A stretch of 64,000 nucleotides of DNA. It comes from Bradyrhizobium elkanii WSM2783. GTDB lineage: Bacteria > Pseudomonadota > Alphaproteobacteria > Rhizobiales > Xanthobacteraceae. Under the pieces are notes generated by a model, which did no database searches, had not been told where the DNA came from, and saw nothing but the letters and a program-made list of their open reading frames with translations. Positions 35,628 to 44,838 of this stretch are shown here, in pieces (the first letter of the stretch is position 1; each line of letters starts with the position of its first letter). The stretch spans positions 55,460 to 119,459 of the forward strand of contig NZ_AXAP01000001.1 of assembly GCF_000472865.1 (NCBI RefSeq), written 5' to 3'. The position numbers and the translations under genes are program-made.

Positions 35628-36842
35628 ATGCCCATTGCACAAACGCGTCGCGATGTTCTGTTGTCCGCCGTGGCGCTCGCGGCAGCTCCGATCCTTCCGG
35701 CCTGGGGCCAAAGGGCCGGTGTGGTAACCATGGGCGTTATAACTCCAACCACTGGCACTTTCGCGTATGCCGGGGATCTAGTTGCGCGTGGTGCCTCGCT
35801 GGCGCTGGAAATGCATGGCGGCAGTGTTCTTGGCAACGCCGTGCGCTTACTGACGCGGGATGATGAAGGCAAGCCGGCGTCCGGTGTTCGCCGTGTTCAG
35901 GAGGCCGCAACCAGCGACGGAATGCGATATTTCATCGGAGCCTATTCCAGCGCTGTCGGGCTTGCCGAATCCGAGGTCGCGCAGCGCGAAAAGCTGCTGC
36001 AATTCGCCGCGGGCGGCTCCGAAGACTTCACGGGTAGTCGGTGCGGACGGTATACGTTTCAATGGTCGGCTCATCCTTACACCGCGATGCGCGCGACGCT
36101 CGAGTACGTAAGAAAGACGTTTCCTCAAAAGAAAACGATCTACACTCTAACTGCAGACTACGTCTTCGGGCACGCACTTCTCAAATATACCAAGATCGTG
36201 GCGGCGGAACTCGGCTTTGAGCTGGTTGGCAACGACAACCATCCGTCCGGCGAGCGTCAATATACCCAATACCTCACAAAGGCGGTCGCTGCGAGGCCTG
36301 ATATTCTGCTGTTGAATACAGCCGGAGCTGATGCCGTCACGGCGGTCCGCCAGTTCGCGAGTTTTGGCGCGGAGAACATCGCGGTCGTTGGTCCTTGGTC
36401 GCTCGAAGTCGATCAGCTTGCGGAGCTCGCGCCGGAAATGCGGACGGGCTTGGTCCTTGGTCAAAACTACTATCCCGACATCGACACGCCGGCCAACAGG
36501 GAGTTTGTGGGAACCTACACGAAGAAGTTCTCGGCGCTTCCGGGATATTCCTCCGCCTATGCCTATGACGCAGTCCGGGCTCTCCTTATGGCCATGGAGA
36601 AGGCGAACAGTACCGAAGTTCCGGACGTCATCAAGACTCTAGAGCAAATGTCCTGGGATGGAGTGCTTGGTCGAATGTCGATCGATCCGAAGACCCATCA
36701 GCTTATTCGACCGTATTTCGTCGTGCGCTGCAAACAGGCATCCGACATGCGCCATGCAGCCGACTTCGCTGACATCGTGGCGAACGGCGACAAGCCTCAG
36801 CCTCCCGAACTCAACGAATGTAAGCAGATGCCTGCGCTCTAA
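35628..36842 (+). CDS. ABC transporter substrate-binding protein (Liv cassette 1)
   Basis: A 404-residue periplasmic binding protein of the Peripla_BP_6 type. The signal peptide starts TRRDVLLSAVALAAAP, with twin arginines, so export by Tat is possible. The mature part begins GVVTMGVITPTTGTFAYAGD, the ligand-loop pattern of LivJ/K proteins, and has two lobes. It would deliver an amino acid, amide or aromatic acid to the LivHMGF permease encoded next. AGGAGA lies 7 bases before the ATG, and the TTG directly ahead is not needed. Confidence 0.87.
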   Translation: MPIAQTRRDVLLSAVALAAAPILPAWGQRAGVVTMGVITPTTGTFAYAGDLVARGASLALEMHGGSVLGNAVRLLTRDDEGKPASGVRRVQEAATSDGMRYFIGAYSSAVGLAESEVAQREKLLQFAAGGSEDFTGSRCGRYTFQWSAHPYTAMRATLEYVRKTFPQKKTIYTLTADYVFGHALLKYTKIVAAELGFELVGNDNHPSGERQYTQYLTKAVAARPDILLLNTAGADAVTAVRQFASFGAENIAVVGPWSLEVDQLAELAPEMRTGLVLGQNYYPDIDTPANREFVGTYTKKFSALPGYSSAYAYDAVRALLMAMEKANSTEVPDVIKTLEQMSWDGVLGRMSIDPKTHQLIRPYFVVRCKQASDMRHAADFADIVANGDKPQPPELNECKQMPAL

Positions 36843-36880
36843 TTCACCGATATGAGCACGCGACGCGAGAGGGACGGCAG

Positions 36881-37741
36881 ATGCTTTGGCTGATTTCAGC
36901 GCAACTCGTCAACGGCATCGCGATCGGGATGATTTACGCCCTGATGTCGTTCGGCCTTTCCATCATCAAAGGCCTGCTGAACATTCCGAACTTCGCTCAC
37001 GGTGCCTTGTACGCGCTCGGTGCATACCTCTGCTATTCGGTCGTGTCGCTTGGAATGTCCTTTGCCGTCGGATTGGCGGTCGCATTTCTGGGCGCGGCGC
37101 TTGCCGGTTTGGCGCTGGACCGCTTTGCGATACAGCCTGTCAGCGGAAGCGGATATCTTCCCCAATTGATCACGTTGTTCGGCGCCGCGCTTGTGATCGA
37201 GCAGGCCCTCCTGATTGGCTGGGGCACGGTTGGACTCAGCTATTCGCCACCGCCCATCTTGCGAGGGGCGATCAATCTCGGCTTTACGATCGTGCCGAGA
37301 TACATCGCCTTTGCGAGCGTTTTCTCCGCGCTGGTGATCAGTGCCGTGTGGCTATTGATCGAGCGCACCAAGTTCGGTGCTTATGTCAGGGCAGGAATCG
37401 AACGACCCGAGACCACTCAGGCTTTGGGGATCAACGTCGACCTGTTGCTCTCCGCGGGAATGATGCTTGGCGCCGGACTGGCCGGACTGGCGGGTGGCTT
37501 GGCATTGCCGCTGGTCGGAGCGACATCGACCATGGGGGGCGATATGTTGGGCATTGCCTTCGTCGTACTCGTCATCGGTGGGCTCGGATCTCTTTACGGA
37601 TCGATTGCGGCGGGGGTGCTGGTCGGAGTGGTCCAGAGTCTCATGACGATTGCGGCGCCTGCCGCGAGCACGGCGATTATTTATGCAGTGATGATCGGCG
37701 TCTTGCTTCTTCGACCCCAGGGGCTTTTTGGCGAGCGCTGA
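36881..37741 (+). CDS. livH: ABC transporter permease LivH-type (cassette 1)
   Basis: A 286-residue inner-membrane permease with about eight hydrophobic segments. NGIAIGMIYALMSFGLSIIKG at the start, GINVDLLLSAGMMLGAGLAGLAGG and VVLVIGGLGSLYGSI are LivH landmarks. It forms half of the translocation channel with the LivM-type protein. It follows the binding protein by 38 bp and precedes livM by 30 bp. Confidence 0.9.
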   Translation: MLWLISAQLVNGIAIGMIYALMSFGLSIIKGLLNIPNFAHGALYALGAYLCYSVVSLGMSFAVGLAVAFLGAALAGLALDRFAIQPVSGSGYLPQLITLFGAALVIEQALLIGWGTVGLSYSPPPILRGAINLGFTIVPRYIAFASVFSALVISAVWLLIERTKFGAYVRAGIERPETTQALGINVDLLLSAGMMLGAGLAGLAGGLALPLVGATSTMGGDMLGIAFVVLVIGGLGSLYGSIAAGVLVGVVQSLMTIAAPAASTAIIYAVMIGVLLLRPQGLFGER

Positions 37742-37771
37742 CGGCAAAGCCCGTCTGGCGAGGTATTGGCG

Positions 37772-38827
37772 ATGAGATCATCGGACCACAACGGAACTGT
37801 ACTGGCCAAGAGTATCGAAGAACCTGTCGAAATCAGCAGTGTTGGCACCACCGCGAGACCGGGACCGCTGACCGCGAACCTGATCCGAAGCATCGGCATT
37901 ATCGGTGCCGTGTCGATCCTGCCCTTGGTGATGCCGATCAACATCGCGACGGAAATCCTGATCTTTGGGATTTTCGCAATGGCAGCGAATCTGCTGATCG
38001 GAACGGCTGGCCTCTACTCTTTCGGGCAGGCCGCGTTCTTTGGTACAGGCGGATACGCGGCCGGGTACCTTCTGGCGCATGGTTGGACGTCGTTGCCGCT
38101 CGCCCTGGTCGTTGCCTGCGGGAGCGGAGGACTAATCGCGGCAGCGGTCGGCATTCTAAGTATCCGCAGGCTCGGCATCTACTTCATGATGCTCACCTTC
38201 GCGTTCAACCAGCTGGTCTACTACATCGTATATTCCTGGCGCTCGGTAACCGGTGGAGAGGATGGCCTGGCGGGCATTCGTCGTCCCGTACTTGAACTGC
38301 CATTTGTCGGGTCGTTCAGTTTCGACGACAATCGAAGTTTCTACGCGCTTGCATCTGTCCTCTTCCTTGCGACGATGATTGTTCTGGTGCGGATGGTGAA
38401 CAGCCCGTTTGGTCTTGTACTTGCGGCGAGCCGGCAGAACAGTCGTCGCACGGTCTCCCTCGGGTATCCTGTGCCTATGCTCCAGCTCGTCGCCTTCGTG
38501 ATCGCGGGGGCAATCTCAGGCGTGGCGGGTGCACTGTTTGCCATGTTGTACCGGATCATGCCCATTGATTCCGTACATTGGACCGGATCGGCGTACGTGG
38601 TGTTCATGGTCGTCATTGGCGGGCAGAGGAACATGCTTGGCCCGGTGATCGGCGCCGCCGTGTTCATATGGTTGCAGGGCTTGTTCAGCTTGGTCTGGAC
38701 TCGATGGCCGCTGCTCCTCGGGGTATTCGTTATAGTCATCATGGCCTCTCTACCGAATGGGCTGGTCGGCTTCGTCTCCAAACTCTCGAGCTGGACGGTC
38801 AAGGGACGTGGACAGCGACAATGCTAG
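37772..38827 (+). CDS. livM: ABC transporter permease LivM-type (cassette 1)
   Basis: A 351-residue membrane permease. Hydrophilic residues 1-35 precede the first helix. NLLIGTAGLYSFGQAAFFGTGGYAAG and ISGVAGALFAMLYRIM with GGQRNMLGPVIGA are LivM signatures. Start taken at ATG 37772, with GAGG 9 bases upstream, rather than the TTG at 37766. Its end overlaps the livG start by seven bases (ATGCTAG), implying coupled translation. Confidence 0.9.
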   Translation: MRSSDHNGTVLAKSIEEPVEISSVGTTARPGPLTANLIRSIGIIGAVSILPLVMPINIATEILIFGIFAMAANLLIGTAGLYSFGQAAFFGTGGYAAGYLLAHGWTSLPLALVVACGSGGLIAAAVGILSIRRLGIYFMMLTFAFNQLVYYIVYSWRSVTGGEDGLAGIRRPVLELPFVGSFSFDDNRSFYALASVLFLATMIVLVRMVNSPFGLVLAASRQNSRRTVSLGYPVPMLQLVAFVIAGAISGVAGALFAMLYRIMPIDSVHWTGSAYVVFMVVIGGQRNMLGPVIGAAVFIWLQGLFSLVWTRWPLLLGVFVIVIMASLPNGLVGFVSKLSSWTVKGRGQRQC

Positions 38828-39576
38828 CGCAAAATCAAATCGTATTGGCGGCAGACCGATTGTCGAAGCGCTTCGGCGGAAACACTGTAGTCGATCAGGT
38901 GAGCATCGCATTCGCCAAAGGGCGTCTGCACAGCATTCTTGGACCAAACGGTGCCGGCAAGACCACGCTATTCAATCTCTTGACCAGGGACCTTATCCCG
39001 GACTCCGGCGCGATTCGGCTTGGAGCGACCGACATCACCGACCTGACGCCTGATCGCGTCGCGAGAATGGGGGTCGCCCGCTCCTATCAGATCTCAAGCG
39101 TCTATCTGGACATGAGTGCGCGAGAGAATGTCTGGGTTGCCGCGTACCGGGCCCGCGGCGGCAATCCCTTTGTGTTCTGGCGGCAAGTGACGCGGTTCGC
39201 CGAAACGCGCGAATGGGCCTTTTCCTGTCTGCAGAGGCTTGGGTTGGTCGAGATCGCGGATGTGCCGGTGCGAGAACTTTCATATGGCGATCAACGCCTC
39301 CTCGAACTCGCTGTCACCTTGGCCTGCGAGCCCAGGATCATTCTTCTCGACGAGCCAACTGCCGGACTTTCAAGCAAAGAGGCTGAGCGTGTGAAGCGGG
39401 TGATCCTGGCCCTGAAAGGTGAGTTCAGCATCATCATGATCGAACACAACGTGGGTATCGTCATGGATCTTTCGGACGAGATCACCGTGATGAACCGCGG
39501 CGCGGTGGTTGCTCACGGCAGCCCTTTCGAAATTCGCGAGAATAGGGATGTGCAGGAGGCCTACTTTGGTAGTTGA
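38821..39576 (+). CDS. livG: ABC transporter ATPase LivG-type (cassette 1)
   Basis: A 251-residue ATPase. Walker A is GPNGAGKTT, the LivG-type signature LSYGDQRLLELA stands in for LSGGQ, Walker B is IILLDEPTAGL, and the switch His is in IMIEHNVGIVM. It powers cassette 1 as a heterodimer with the LivF-type ATPase. The last 11 bases overlap livF. Confidence 0.92.
   Translation: MLAQNQIVLAADRLSKRFGGNTVVDQVSIAFAKGRLHSILGPNGAGKTTLFNLLTRDLIPDSGAIRLGATDITDLTPDRVARMGVARSYQISSVYLDMSARENVWVAAYRARGGNPFVFWRQVTRFAETREWAFSCLQRLGLVEIADVPVRELSYGDQRLLELAVTLACEPRIILLDEPTAGLSSKEAERVKRVILALKGEFSIIMIEHNVGIVMDLSDEITVMNRGAVVAHGSPFEIRENRDVQEAYFGS
39554..39559 (+). promoter_or_regulatory. Shine-Dalgarno AGGAGG that sets the livF start at a TTG
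   Basis: A perfect AGGAGG inside the end of livG stands 6 bases before TTG at 39566. The nearest ATG in frame (39548) lies before this site, so the TTG start is preferred. This gives an 11-base overlap with livG. Confidence 0.65.
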
Positions 39577-40276
39577 GAAGGCTTTGCTGAAGGTCGATGC
39601 CATCGACGCCTACTATGGTCGAAGCCAAGCGTTGTTCGGCGTGAGTTTCGATGTTGGCCGCCGCGAGGTGGTCGCGGTTGTGGGTCGAAACGGTGCCGGA
39701 AAGACGACTACGCTGCGAGCGATCATGGGTCTCAACCCGGTCAAAAGCGGTGCCATCTCGTTCGATTCGACTCGAATCGACGGAATGAAGTCGCACCAGA
39801 TCGCACGATCCGGGATTAGCTATGTGCCTGAAACCCGCGACCCGTTTTCGCTCTTGACGGTCGAGGAGAACATCATGCTCGGGCATCGCCGGGGGTCTCC
39901 TTACGACCTGCGCCGCATCGTCGAATGGTTTCCGGACCTCGCTGGCCTGCTGAGGCGTCGCGGCTCGGAACTATCGGGCGGGCAGCAGCAAATGATGGTG
40001 ATCGGAAGAGGACTTGCACCGGGTCCGCGACTGCTGTTGCTGGACGAGCCATCGCAGGGGCTGGCGCCCGTTGTGGTCAAGAAGGTGGGCGAAACGCTTG
40101 CGGCGTTGCGCGGTGAAGACCTGTCGGTCGTCCTTGTTGAGCAGAATATCGGCTTCGCGCTTTCACTCGCTGACCGAGTGGTGGTGATGGAAAACGGCAT
40201 CGTCGTCGACCGCCTAAGCTCGATCGAAAGCCAGCGTCATCCAGAACGCATCGAGCGATATCTCGGCATTCACTAG
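39566..40276 (+). CDS. livF: ABC transporter ATPase LivF-type (cassette 1)
   Basis: A 236-residue ATPase starting at TTG. Walker A is GRNGAGKTT, the signature is LSGGQQQMMVIGRGL, Walker B is LLLLDEPSQGLAP, and the switch His is replaced by Gln in LVEQNIG, as usual in LivF. It pairs with the LivG-type protein on the cytoplasmic side of cassette 1. After it comes an 87-bp gap to the amidase. Confidence 0.9.
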   Translation: MVVEKALLKVDAIDAYYGRSQALFGVSFDVGRREVVAVVGRNGAGKTTTLRAIMGLNPVKSGAISFDSTRIDGMKSHQIARSGISYVPETRDPFSLLTVEENIMLGHRRGSPYDLRRIVEWFPDLAGLLRRRGSELSGGQQQMMVIGRGLAPGPRLLLLDEPSQGLAPVVVKKVGETLAALRGEDLSVVLVEQNIGFALSLADRVVVMENGIVVDRLSSIESQRHPERIERYLGIH

Positions 40277-40363
40277 CATCAGTGCCCCACAGTCCGACCG
40301 TGCAGTGCCGGCTTTGCCTCGCCTGCACATGGTCGCGTCCATATAATCGAAGGATCACAAGCG

Positions 40364-41788
40364 ATGACCAATCTTCAATCCGATATCGGATACGCGAGCG
40401 CGATTGAGCTCAAGGAAAGCTATGCGCGCGGATATACTACGCCAGTAGAAGTCGTAAGAGCGGTCCTGGAACGGATCAACGCCATCAATCCACGGATCAA
40501 CGCCTTCTCGGTAGTTATGTACGAGGAAGCGCTTGCTGCCGCAAGACAATCGGAACACCGCCTCCGGGAGCGCGAGGCGGGTCCGCTCGAGGGAATTCCG
40601 GTCACGATCAAGGATGCCTTCGATGTTGCCGGTCAAGAAACGTCGACCGGTTCGTACGCCATCAAGGGGCAGGTCGCGGCGACTGACAACGTCGTTGTGG
40701 AACGTCTGCGCAAGGCCGGCGCGGTGATCATCGGCAAGACAACAATGTCCGAGTTTGCCTGGTCCGGCATGAGCCGCAACCCTGTGACGGGGATTACCCA
40801 CAATCCTTGGCGGCATGGACTTAATGCGGGAGCCTCCTCGGCTGGAGCGGGTGCTGCCGCGGCGACCGGTTTCGGACCGCTGCATCTTGGGTCTGATGGA
40901 GCTGGCTCCATCCGTATGCCATCACATTTCTGCGGCATCTTTGGGTTGAAGCCGACCTACGGGCGCGTGCCTTGCGTCCCCGTCACGAACAACGACTACG
41001 GTACTCATCCTGGACCGATGACGCGAACTGTCGCGGATGCTGCGCTCATGCTCGAGACCATGGCCGGCCCCCACTTTCTCGATCATACGTCGTGTGAGGC
41101 GCGGCCCGATGCCTATCTTGCGGAGCTGAAGGGGTCGATGAAGGGTAAGCGTGTGGCCTTCAGCCTCGATCTCGGTCACGCAAGAGTTGACGATGAGATT
41201 GCCGATATCGTCCGGAATGCAGCGAGGACTTTTGCTGGCACGCTCCAGGCGGACGTCGAAGAAGTGATCCCCGACTGGGGTGCGCTCGGGCCTGAGCTCG
41301 GCCGCTTTTTCTGGAGTGTCTATTGCGGACGTCATGCCAGGCTACTGGCTGATTGGGAAGGCCGTATGAGCCCCGATCTTGTGGCTTGTATTCGCGCGGG
41401 AGCCAACTTCTCGGCCGCCGATTACATCAATATGCGAGAGCGGAAGCTGACTTACGTGGCCAGGATCTCATCGTTTCTCGAAAATTGGGATTACCTCATA
41501 ACGCCGGTTGCATCTGTTGCGGCGTTCCCTGTCGAGCGCGTGAGGCCCGAGCATTGGCCGGAACATGCATGGGACTGGCTTGCATGGTCTGAGTTCCTTT
41601 ATCCGTTCAATATGTCCAGCCACCCAGCCGCCAGCATCCCCTGTGGCATGACCGCGGCTGGGCTTCCGGTCGGGTTGCAGATCGTAAGCCGGCGTTTCAA
41701 CGATCTCGGGGTCTTGCAAGCTGCGGCGTCCTTCCAAGAGGCGCTACCAATGCAGCGACAGCGTCCACCCATTGAACCGGCCGCGTGA
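40364..41788 (+). CDS. Amidase of the amidase-signature family
   Basis: A 474-residue Ser-cisSer-Lys hydrolase. The catalytic Lys is in PVTIKDAFDVAG, the cis-Ser in GASSAGAGAAAATG and the nucleophile Ser in GSDGAGSIRMPS. This second glycine-rich stretch usually reads GGSSGGSA, and here two Gly are Ala. It is a GatA relative but without GatB/GatC nearby, so it is a catabolic amidase that releases ammonia or an amine from an amide imported by cassette 1. It sits at the end of the TetR operon, and the aminotransferase at the other end could use the product. Confidence 0.88.
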   Translation: MTNLQSDIGYASAIELKESYARGYTTPVEVVRAVLERINAINPRINAFSVVMYEEALAAARQSEHRLREREAGPLEGIPVTIKDAFDVAGQETSTGSYAIKGQVAATDNVVVERLRKAGAVIIGKTTMSEFAWSGMSRNPVTGITHNPWRHGLNAGASSAGAGAAAATGFGPLHLGSDGAGSIRMPSHFCGIFGLKPTYGRVPCVPVTNNDYGTHPGPMTRTVADAALMLETMAGPHFLDHTSCEARPDAYLAELKGSMKGKRVAFSLDLGHARVDDEIADIVRNAARTFAGTLQADVEEVIPDWGALGPELGRFFWSVYCGRHARLLADWEGRMSPDLVACIRAGANFSAADYINMRERKLTYVARISSFLENWDYLITPVASVAAFPVERVRPEHWPEHAWDWLAWSEFLYPFNMSSHPAASIPCGMTAAGLPVGLQIVSRRFNDLGVLQAAASFQEALPMQRQRPPIEPAA

Positions 41789-41877
41789 CACCGCCTCCTT
41801 CATGCGAGGACCTAGCAGACTAGGCTAACCAAGCGCCCGGATAGGCTATCCTCTCGAAGCAAATCGCTGTACGTCCA

Positions 41878-42576
41878 CTAAATCGAAACGTCGGGCTGGG
41901 CCTTGTTCAGCAGGAATGCCTCGACCTGCTGTGCCGTGCGTTCATAGTGAACACGGAGGTAGGTCACCGCGGCTTCGGCATCGCGGGCAAGCGCGCTTTT
42001 GAAGATCAATTCGTGCTCCTCCTCGATTGCTCGAGGGTTGTCCGGTATCGCCCACGACAGACGACGATAGCGATCGGCACGATCATAGAGACCCTCGCTT
42101 ATGGACAGGAGTATGGGTGATCCGCAGGCCAGGATAAGCGATCGGTGGAAAACGGTGTGCCGGTGATTCCAGTCTTCATCGACCACCGTCGGTGCTTGCT
42201 GAGTTGTTCGGGCGATACGCTTCATCAAGTGGTGCGCCGATACGAGCGCGCCCTCCCAATCCGCGCCTCCCTTCGCAATCGAGAGCCGTAGCGCTTCGCC
42301 CTCGATAAGTTGCCGGCTCCGCGCAATGTCCCAGAGCTCTTCAATGGATAGTGGCGCGACCCGATAGCCGCGGTTCTCTTCCAGGGTTGTGAAGCCCTCG
42401 GCCGTGAGCCGCGTCAGCGCCTCGCGGACCGGGGTGACACTCATCCCGCAGAGGTCTTGGAGCTCTGCAAAGCGTAAGCGCGTGCCGGGCGGCAGTGCCC
42501 CACCACGAATAGCATCGCGAATCCGTAGATAGGCACTTTCAGCCAGGGTTTTTGCCGTGCCAGCAACCGCCGTCAT
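41878..42576 (-). CDS. GntR-family regulator with FCD domain
   Basis: A 232-residue regulator. The N-terminal winged helix spans about residues 12-75 (YLRIRDAIRGGALPPGTRL, CGMSVTPVREALTRLTAEGF), and a helical FCD ligand domain follows (about 85-220) with metal-binding residues in EDWNHRHTVFHRSL. FCD members usually respond to organic acids. The start at 42576 is preferred over the open frame to 42708, which runs into the divergent gene. The palindrome in the 118-bp divergent gap is its likely operator. Confidence 0.9.
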   Translation of the reverse strand: MTAVAGTAKTLAESAYLRIRDAIRGGALPPGTRLRFAELQDLCGMSVTPVREALTRLTAEGFTTLEENRGYRVAPLSIEELWDIARSRQLIEGEALRLSIAKGGADWEGALVSAHHLMKRIARTTQQAPTVVDEDWNHRHTVFHRSLILACGSPILLSISEGLYDRADRYRRLSWAIPDNPRAIEEEHELIFKSALARDAEAAVTYLRVHYERTAQQVEAFLLNKAQPDVSI

Positions 42577-42620
42577 CGATGCTCCCGTACAAGATGTGCT
42601 GGATTTTACCACAGACCGCA

Positions 42621-42634
42621 TATTTTCGAAAATA
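42621..42634. promoter_or_regulatory. 14-bp perfect palindrome, candidate GntR/FCD operator
   Basis: TATTTTCGAAAATA is fully self-complementary and lies midway between the divergent gntR and amidohydrolase genes. TTGACG (42636-42641) and TAAAAG (42658-42663), 16 bp apart, form a plausible promoter for the amidohydrolase operon directly next to it, so a bound dimer would cover the -35 region. Confidence 0.6.
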
Positions 42635-42694
42635 CTTGACGCGCGATAATTCAGTCCTAAAAGTGCCAGCAACGATATTGGGGGAGAAATGCGG

Positions 42695-43588
42695 ATGGCT
42701 GAGCCCATCGAGGCGATCGACGCGCATCATCACATTTGGCGTCTTGCTGACTTGGCTTGGCTGTCCGGGCCGCCAGTGCCGCGTATTTTCGGTCCCTACG
42801 AAGCCATTCGCCGAGACTACACGGTCGACGAATTCCGGCGCGATCTGGAAGGCGCCAACGTCGTCAAATCCATTTACGTCCAGACCAACTGGCCCCCCGG
42901 CGGCGAATTGACGGAGGCGCAATGGGTGCAGTCAGTGGCTGATGCGGCAGGTTGGCCGCACGCCTGCGTTGCCTACGCTGATCTTGCCGATCCGAACGTC
43001 GACGCATTGCTCGACAAGCTTTGCAAGTTGCCCACGGTGCGCGGCGTGCGCCAGCAACTGCACTGGCACGAAAATCCTCAATACCGCTTCGCGTCCCGGC
43101 CCAACGTGATGAACGATCCCGCTTGGCGCAAGGGCATGACCGAGCTTGCCAAGCGCAATTTGATCTTCGAACTTCAGGTCTTCGCCGGCCAGATGCAGGA
43201 TGGTGCGGAGCTTGCGCGCGCATTTCCGAAGGTCAACTTCGTGCTCGAACATGCGGGCATGCTGGAAGATCTCTCGCCCGCGGGGTGGGAGCTCTGGCGT
43301 CGCGGCATGAAGTTGCTTGCCGCTCAGCCGAATGTTTTCACCAAACTATCCGGTCTGGGCACCTTTGTGCATGCTTATCCGGCTGAGGTCGTGTCTCCGA
43401 TCATCAGGGAGACCGTTTCTATCTTCGGAGCAGGGCGCTGCATGTATGGAAGCAATTTCCCGATCGAAAAGCTCTGGACGAGCTACAAGGCGCTGAACGA
43501 GACCTTCCGTCAGTCCATTTCCTATCTCTCGCTGGAGGAGCAGCGCGCGATCCTCCACGACACCGCTGCACAGCTCTATCGCATCTAA
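42695..43588 (+). CDS. Amidohydrolase family 2 TIM-barrel hydrolase
   Basis: A 297-residue metal-dependent hydrolase. The metal motif is IDAHHHIW near the N-terminus, HWHENPQYRF is in the middle, FVLEHAGM is on strand 6 and GSNFPIEK is the C-terminal Asp/Asn position. The group includes L-fuconolactone, L-rhamnonolactone and 4-sulfomuconolactone hydrolases and 2-pyrone-4,6-dicarboxylate hydrolase, so lactone or cyclic ester opening is the best guess. The final GSN(F) has Asn where many members have Asp. ATG 42695 has GGAG 8 bases upstream; ATG 42689 is too close to it. First gene of the GntR-controlled operon. Confidence 0.82.
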   Translation: MAEPIEAIDAHHHIWRLADLAWLSGPPVPRIFGPYEAIRRDYTVDEFRRDLEGANVVKSIYVQTNWPPGGELTEAQWVQSVADAAGWPHACVAYADLADPNVDALLDKLCKLPTVRGVRQQLHWHENPQYRFASRPNVMNDPAWRKGMTELAKRNLIFELQVFAGQMQDGAELARAFPKVNFVLEHAGMLEDLSPAGWELWRRGMKLLAAQPNVFTKLSGLGTFVHAYPAEVVSPIIRETVSIFGAGRCMYGSNFPIEKLWTSYKALNETFRQSISYLSLEEQRAILHDTAAQLYRI

Positions 43589-43611
43589 TCAATAAGTTAA
43601 TGGGGGAAATC

Positions 43612-44790
43612 ATGCTCGGTCGTTTTTTGCCGAAACTGTCGGTGTTGGTCTGCGCCATGGCCGCGATGGCCGGTCCCGCTCTCGCTGCCGACCAGCCTTT
43701 GAAGGTGGGCTGGAATTCCGAACTCTCCGGCGTCTGGACGTTCTTCGGTAACGCCTGCTTGGACGGAGCACGGCTTGCCGAGACGGAAGTCAACGCAAAG
43801 GGCAAGAAGATAGACCTGATCGTCCAGGACAATCAGAGCAATCCGGCGCAGGCTGCCGCCGTAGCAAGATCGCTCGACACCCAGGAGAAGGTCGATCTCC
43901 TGTCCGGTCCGACCAATGCAGACGTGTCACTCGCGGTCTACGGATACGCCGAAGATGCCAAACTGCCCGTCTTGATGCCTGTCGCAGCATTCCCGCAACT
44001 CACAAAGCCCGGAACCAAGCAGGTCTTTCGCATGGAGCCGGACGCCGTAGGATGGGGCTATGCCGCGGTCAAATTCATCAAGACCATGAAGTCGGATGCC
44101 AAGATCGGCGTCATGATGAGCGACTTTGCGGTCAATCGGGCCATCCTCGCCGGCCTGAAGTATCAGGCGGAGAGGGACGGCATTGCCATCGTGGCCGAAA
44201 TGCTGTTTCCGCAATCAGCCTCGGATGCGACGGTGCAAACCGCGCAAATGAAGGCGAAGAAGCCTGATTTCGTCATCCTGGCTGGCGGCGGCGCGTTCGA
44301 CGCCACGCTGACGCGACAGATGCTCGACGTTGGTTTCAAGCCGGAGCAACTGTATCATCCTTACGGGTCGACCAAGCAGATCATGACATGGGGAGAGCGC
44401 TCGATCGGCTCGTACTTTGGGACGTTTTTTGACCATAACCTTCCCAATTTGACCGAGCAGGGCAAAGCCTTCGTCGAAAACTTCCGCAAGGTGAAGAACT
44501 ATCCGCCGGGATACACCGAGAACTACTGCTACTCGACGGTCTATCTGCTCAACGAACTCGTGGACAAGGGGGCAAAGGGCAGGGATGGAATTCGCGCGGC
44601 CTTGCGTGAGGTCAACACGAAGGAGGTGACGACCGGCGTGCCCATCCGCTTCGATCAAAACGGGGCACGTATCGAGTACATGTACCTCATGCAGTTGAAG
44701 AGCCTGAGCAAGGACGACTTCAAAACGGAGAAGGTCAACTACATGGAATGGTCGCCGGAGGTCCTGCCCGTCTACGATCTGGTGCGTTGA
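43612..44790 (+). CDS. ABC transporter substrate-binding protein (Liv cassette 2)
   Basis: A 392-residue periplasmic binding protein with a Sec signal peptide ending at GPALA-A. The mature part starts LKVGWNSELSGVWTFFGNACL and shows the two-lobed Peripla_BP_6 pattern (NQSNPAQAAAVARSL, LLSGPTNADVS). The ligand is unknown. GGGGGA precedes the ATG. It follows the amidohydrolase by 23 bp and leads the transporter genes. Confidence 0.87.
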   Translation: MLGRFLPKLSVLVCAMAAMAGPALAADQPLKVGWNSELSGVWTFFGNACLDGARLAETEVNAKGKKIDLIVQDNQSNPAQAAAVARSLDTQEKVDLLSGPTNADVSLAVYGYAEDAKLPVLMPVAAFPQLTKPGTKQVFRMEPDAVGWGYAAVKFIKTMKSDAKIGVMMSDFAVNRAILAGLKYQAERDGIAIVAEMLFPQSASDATVQTAQMKAKKPDFVILAGGGAFDATLTRQMLDVGFKPEQLYHPYGSTKQIMTWGERSIGSYFGTFFDHNLPNLTEQGKAFVENFRKVKNYPPGYTENYCYSTVYLLNELVDKGAKGRDGIRAALREVNTKEVTTGVPIRFDQNGARIEYMYLMQLKSLSKDDFKTEKVNYMEWSPEVLPVYDLVR

Positions 44791-44838
44791 CCAGGAACGG
44801 CGGTTCGGGGCGACAATTCGAGTTGGGGTTACGTTTCA

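Noticed and set aside
36886..38295. 469-codon frame overlapping livH and livM
   Set aside because: Arg-rich out-of-frame reading across two genes that have correct hydrophobic profiles and family motifs.
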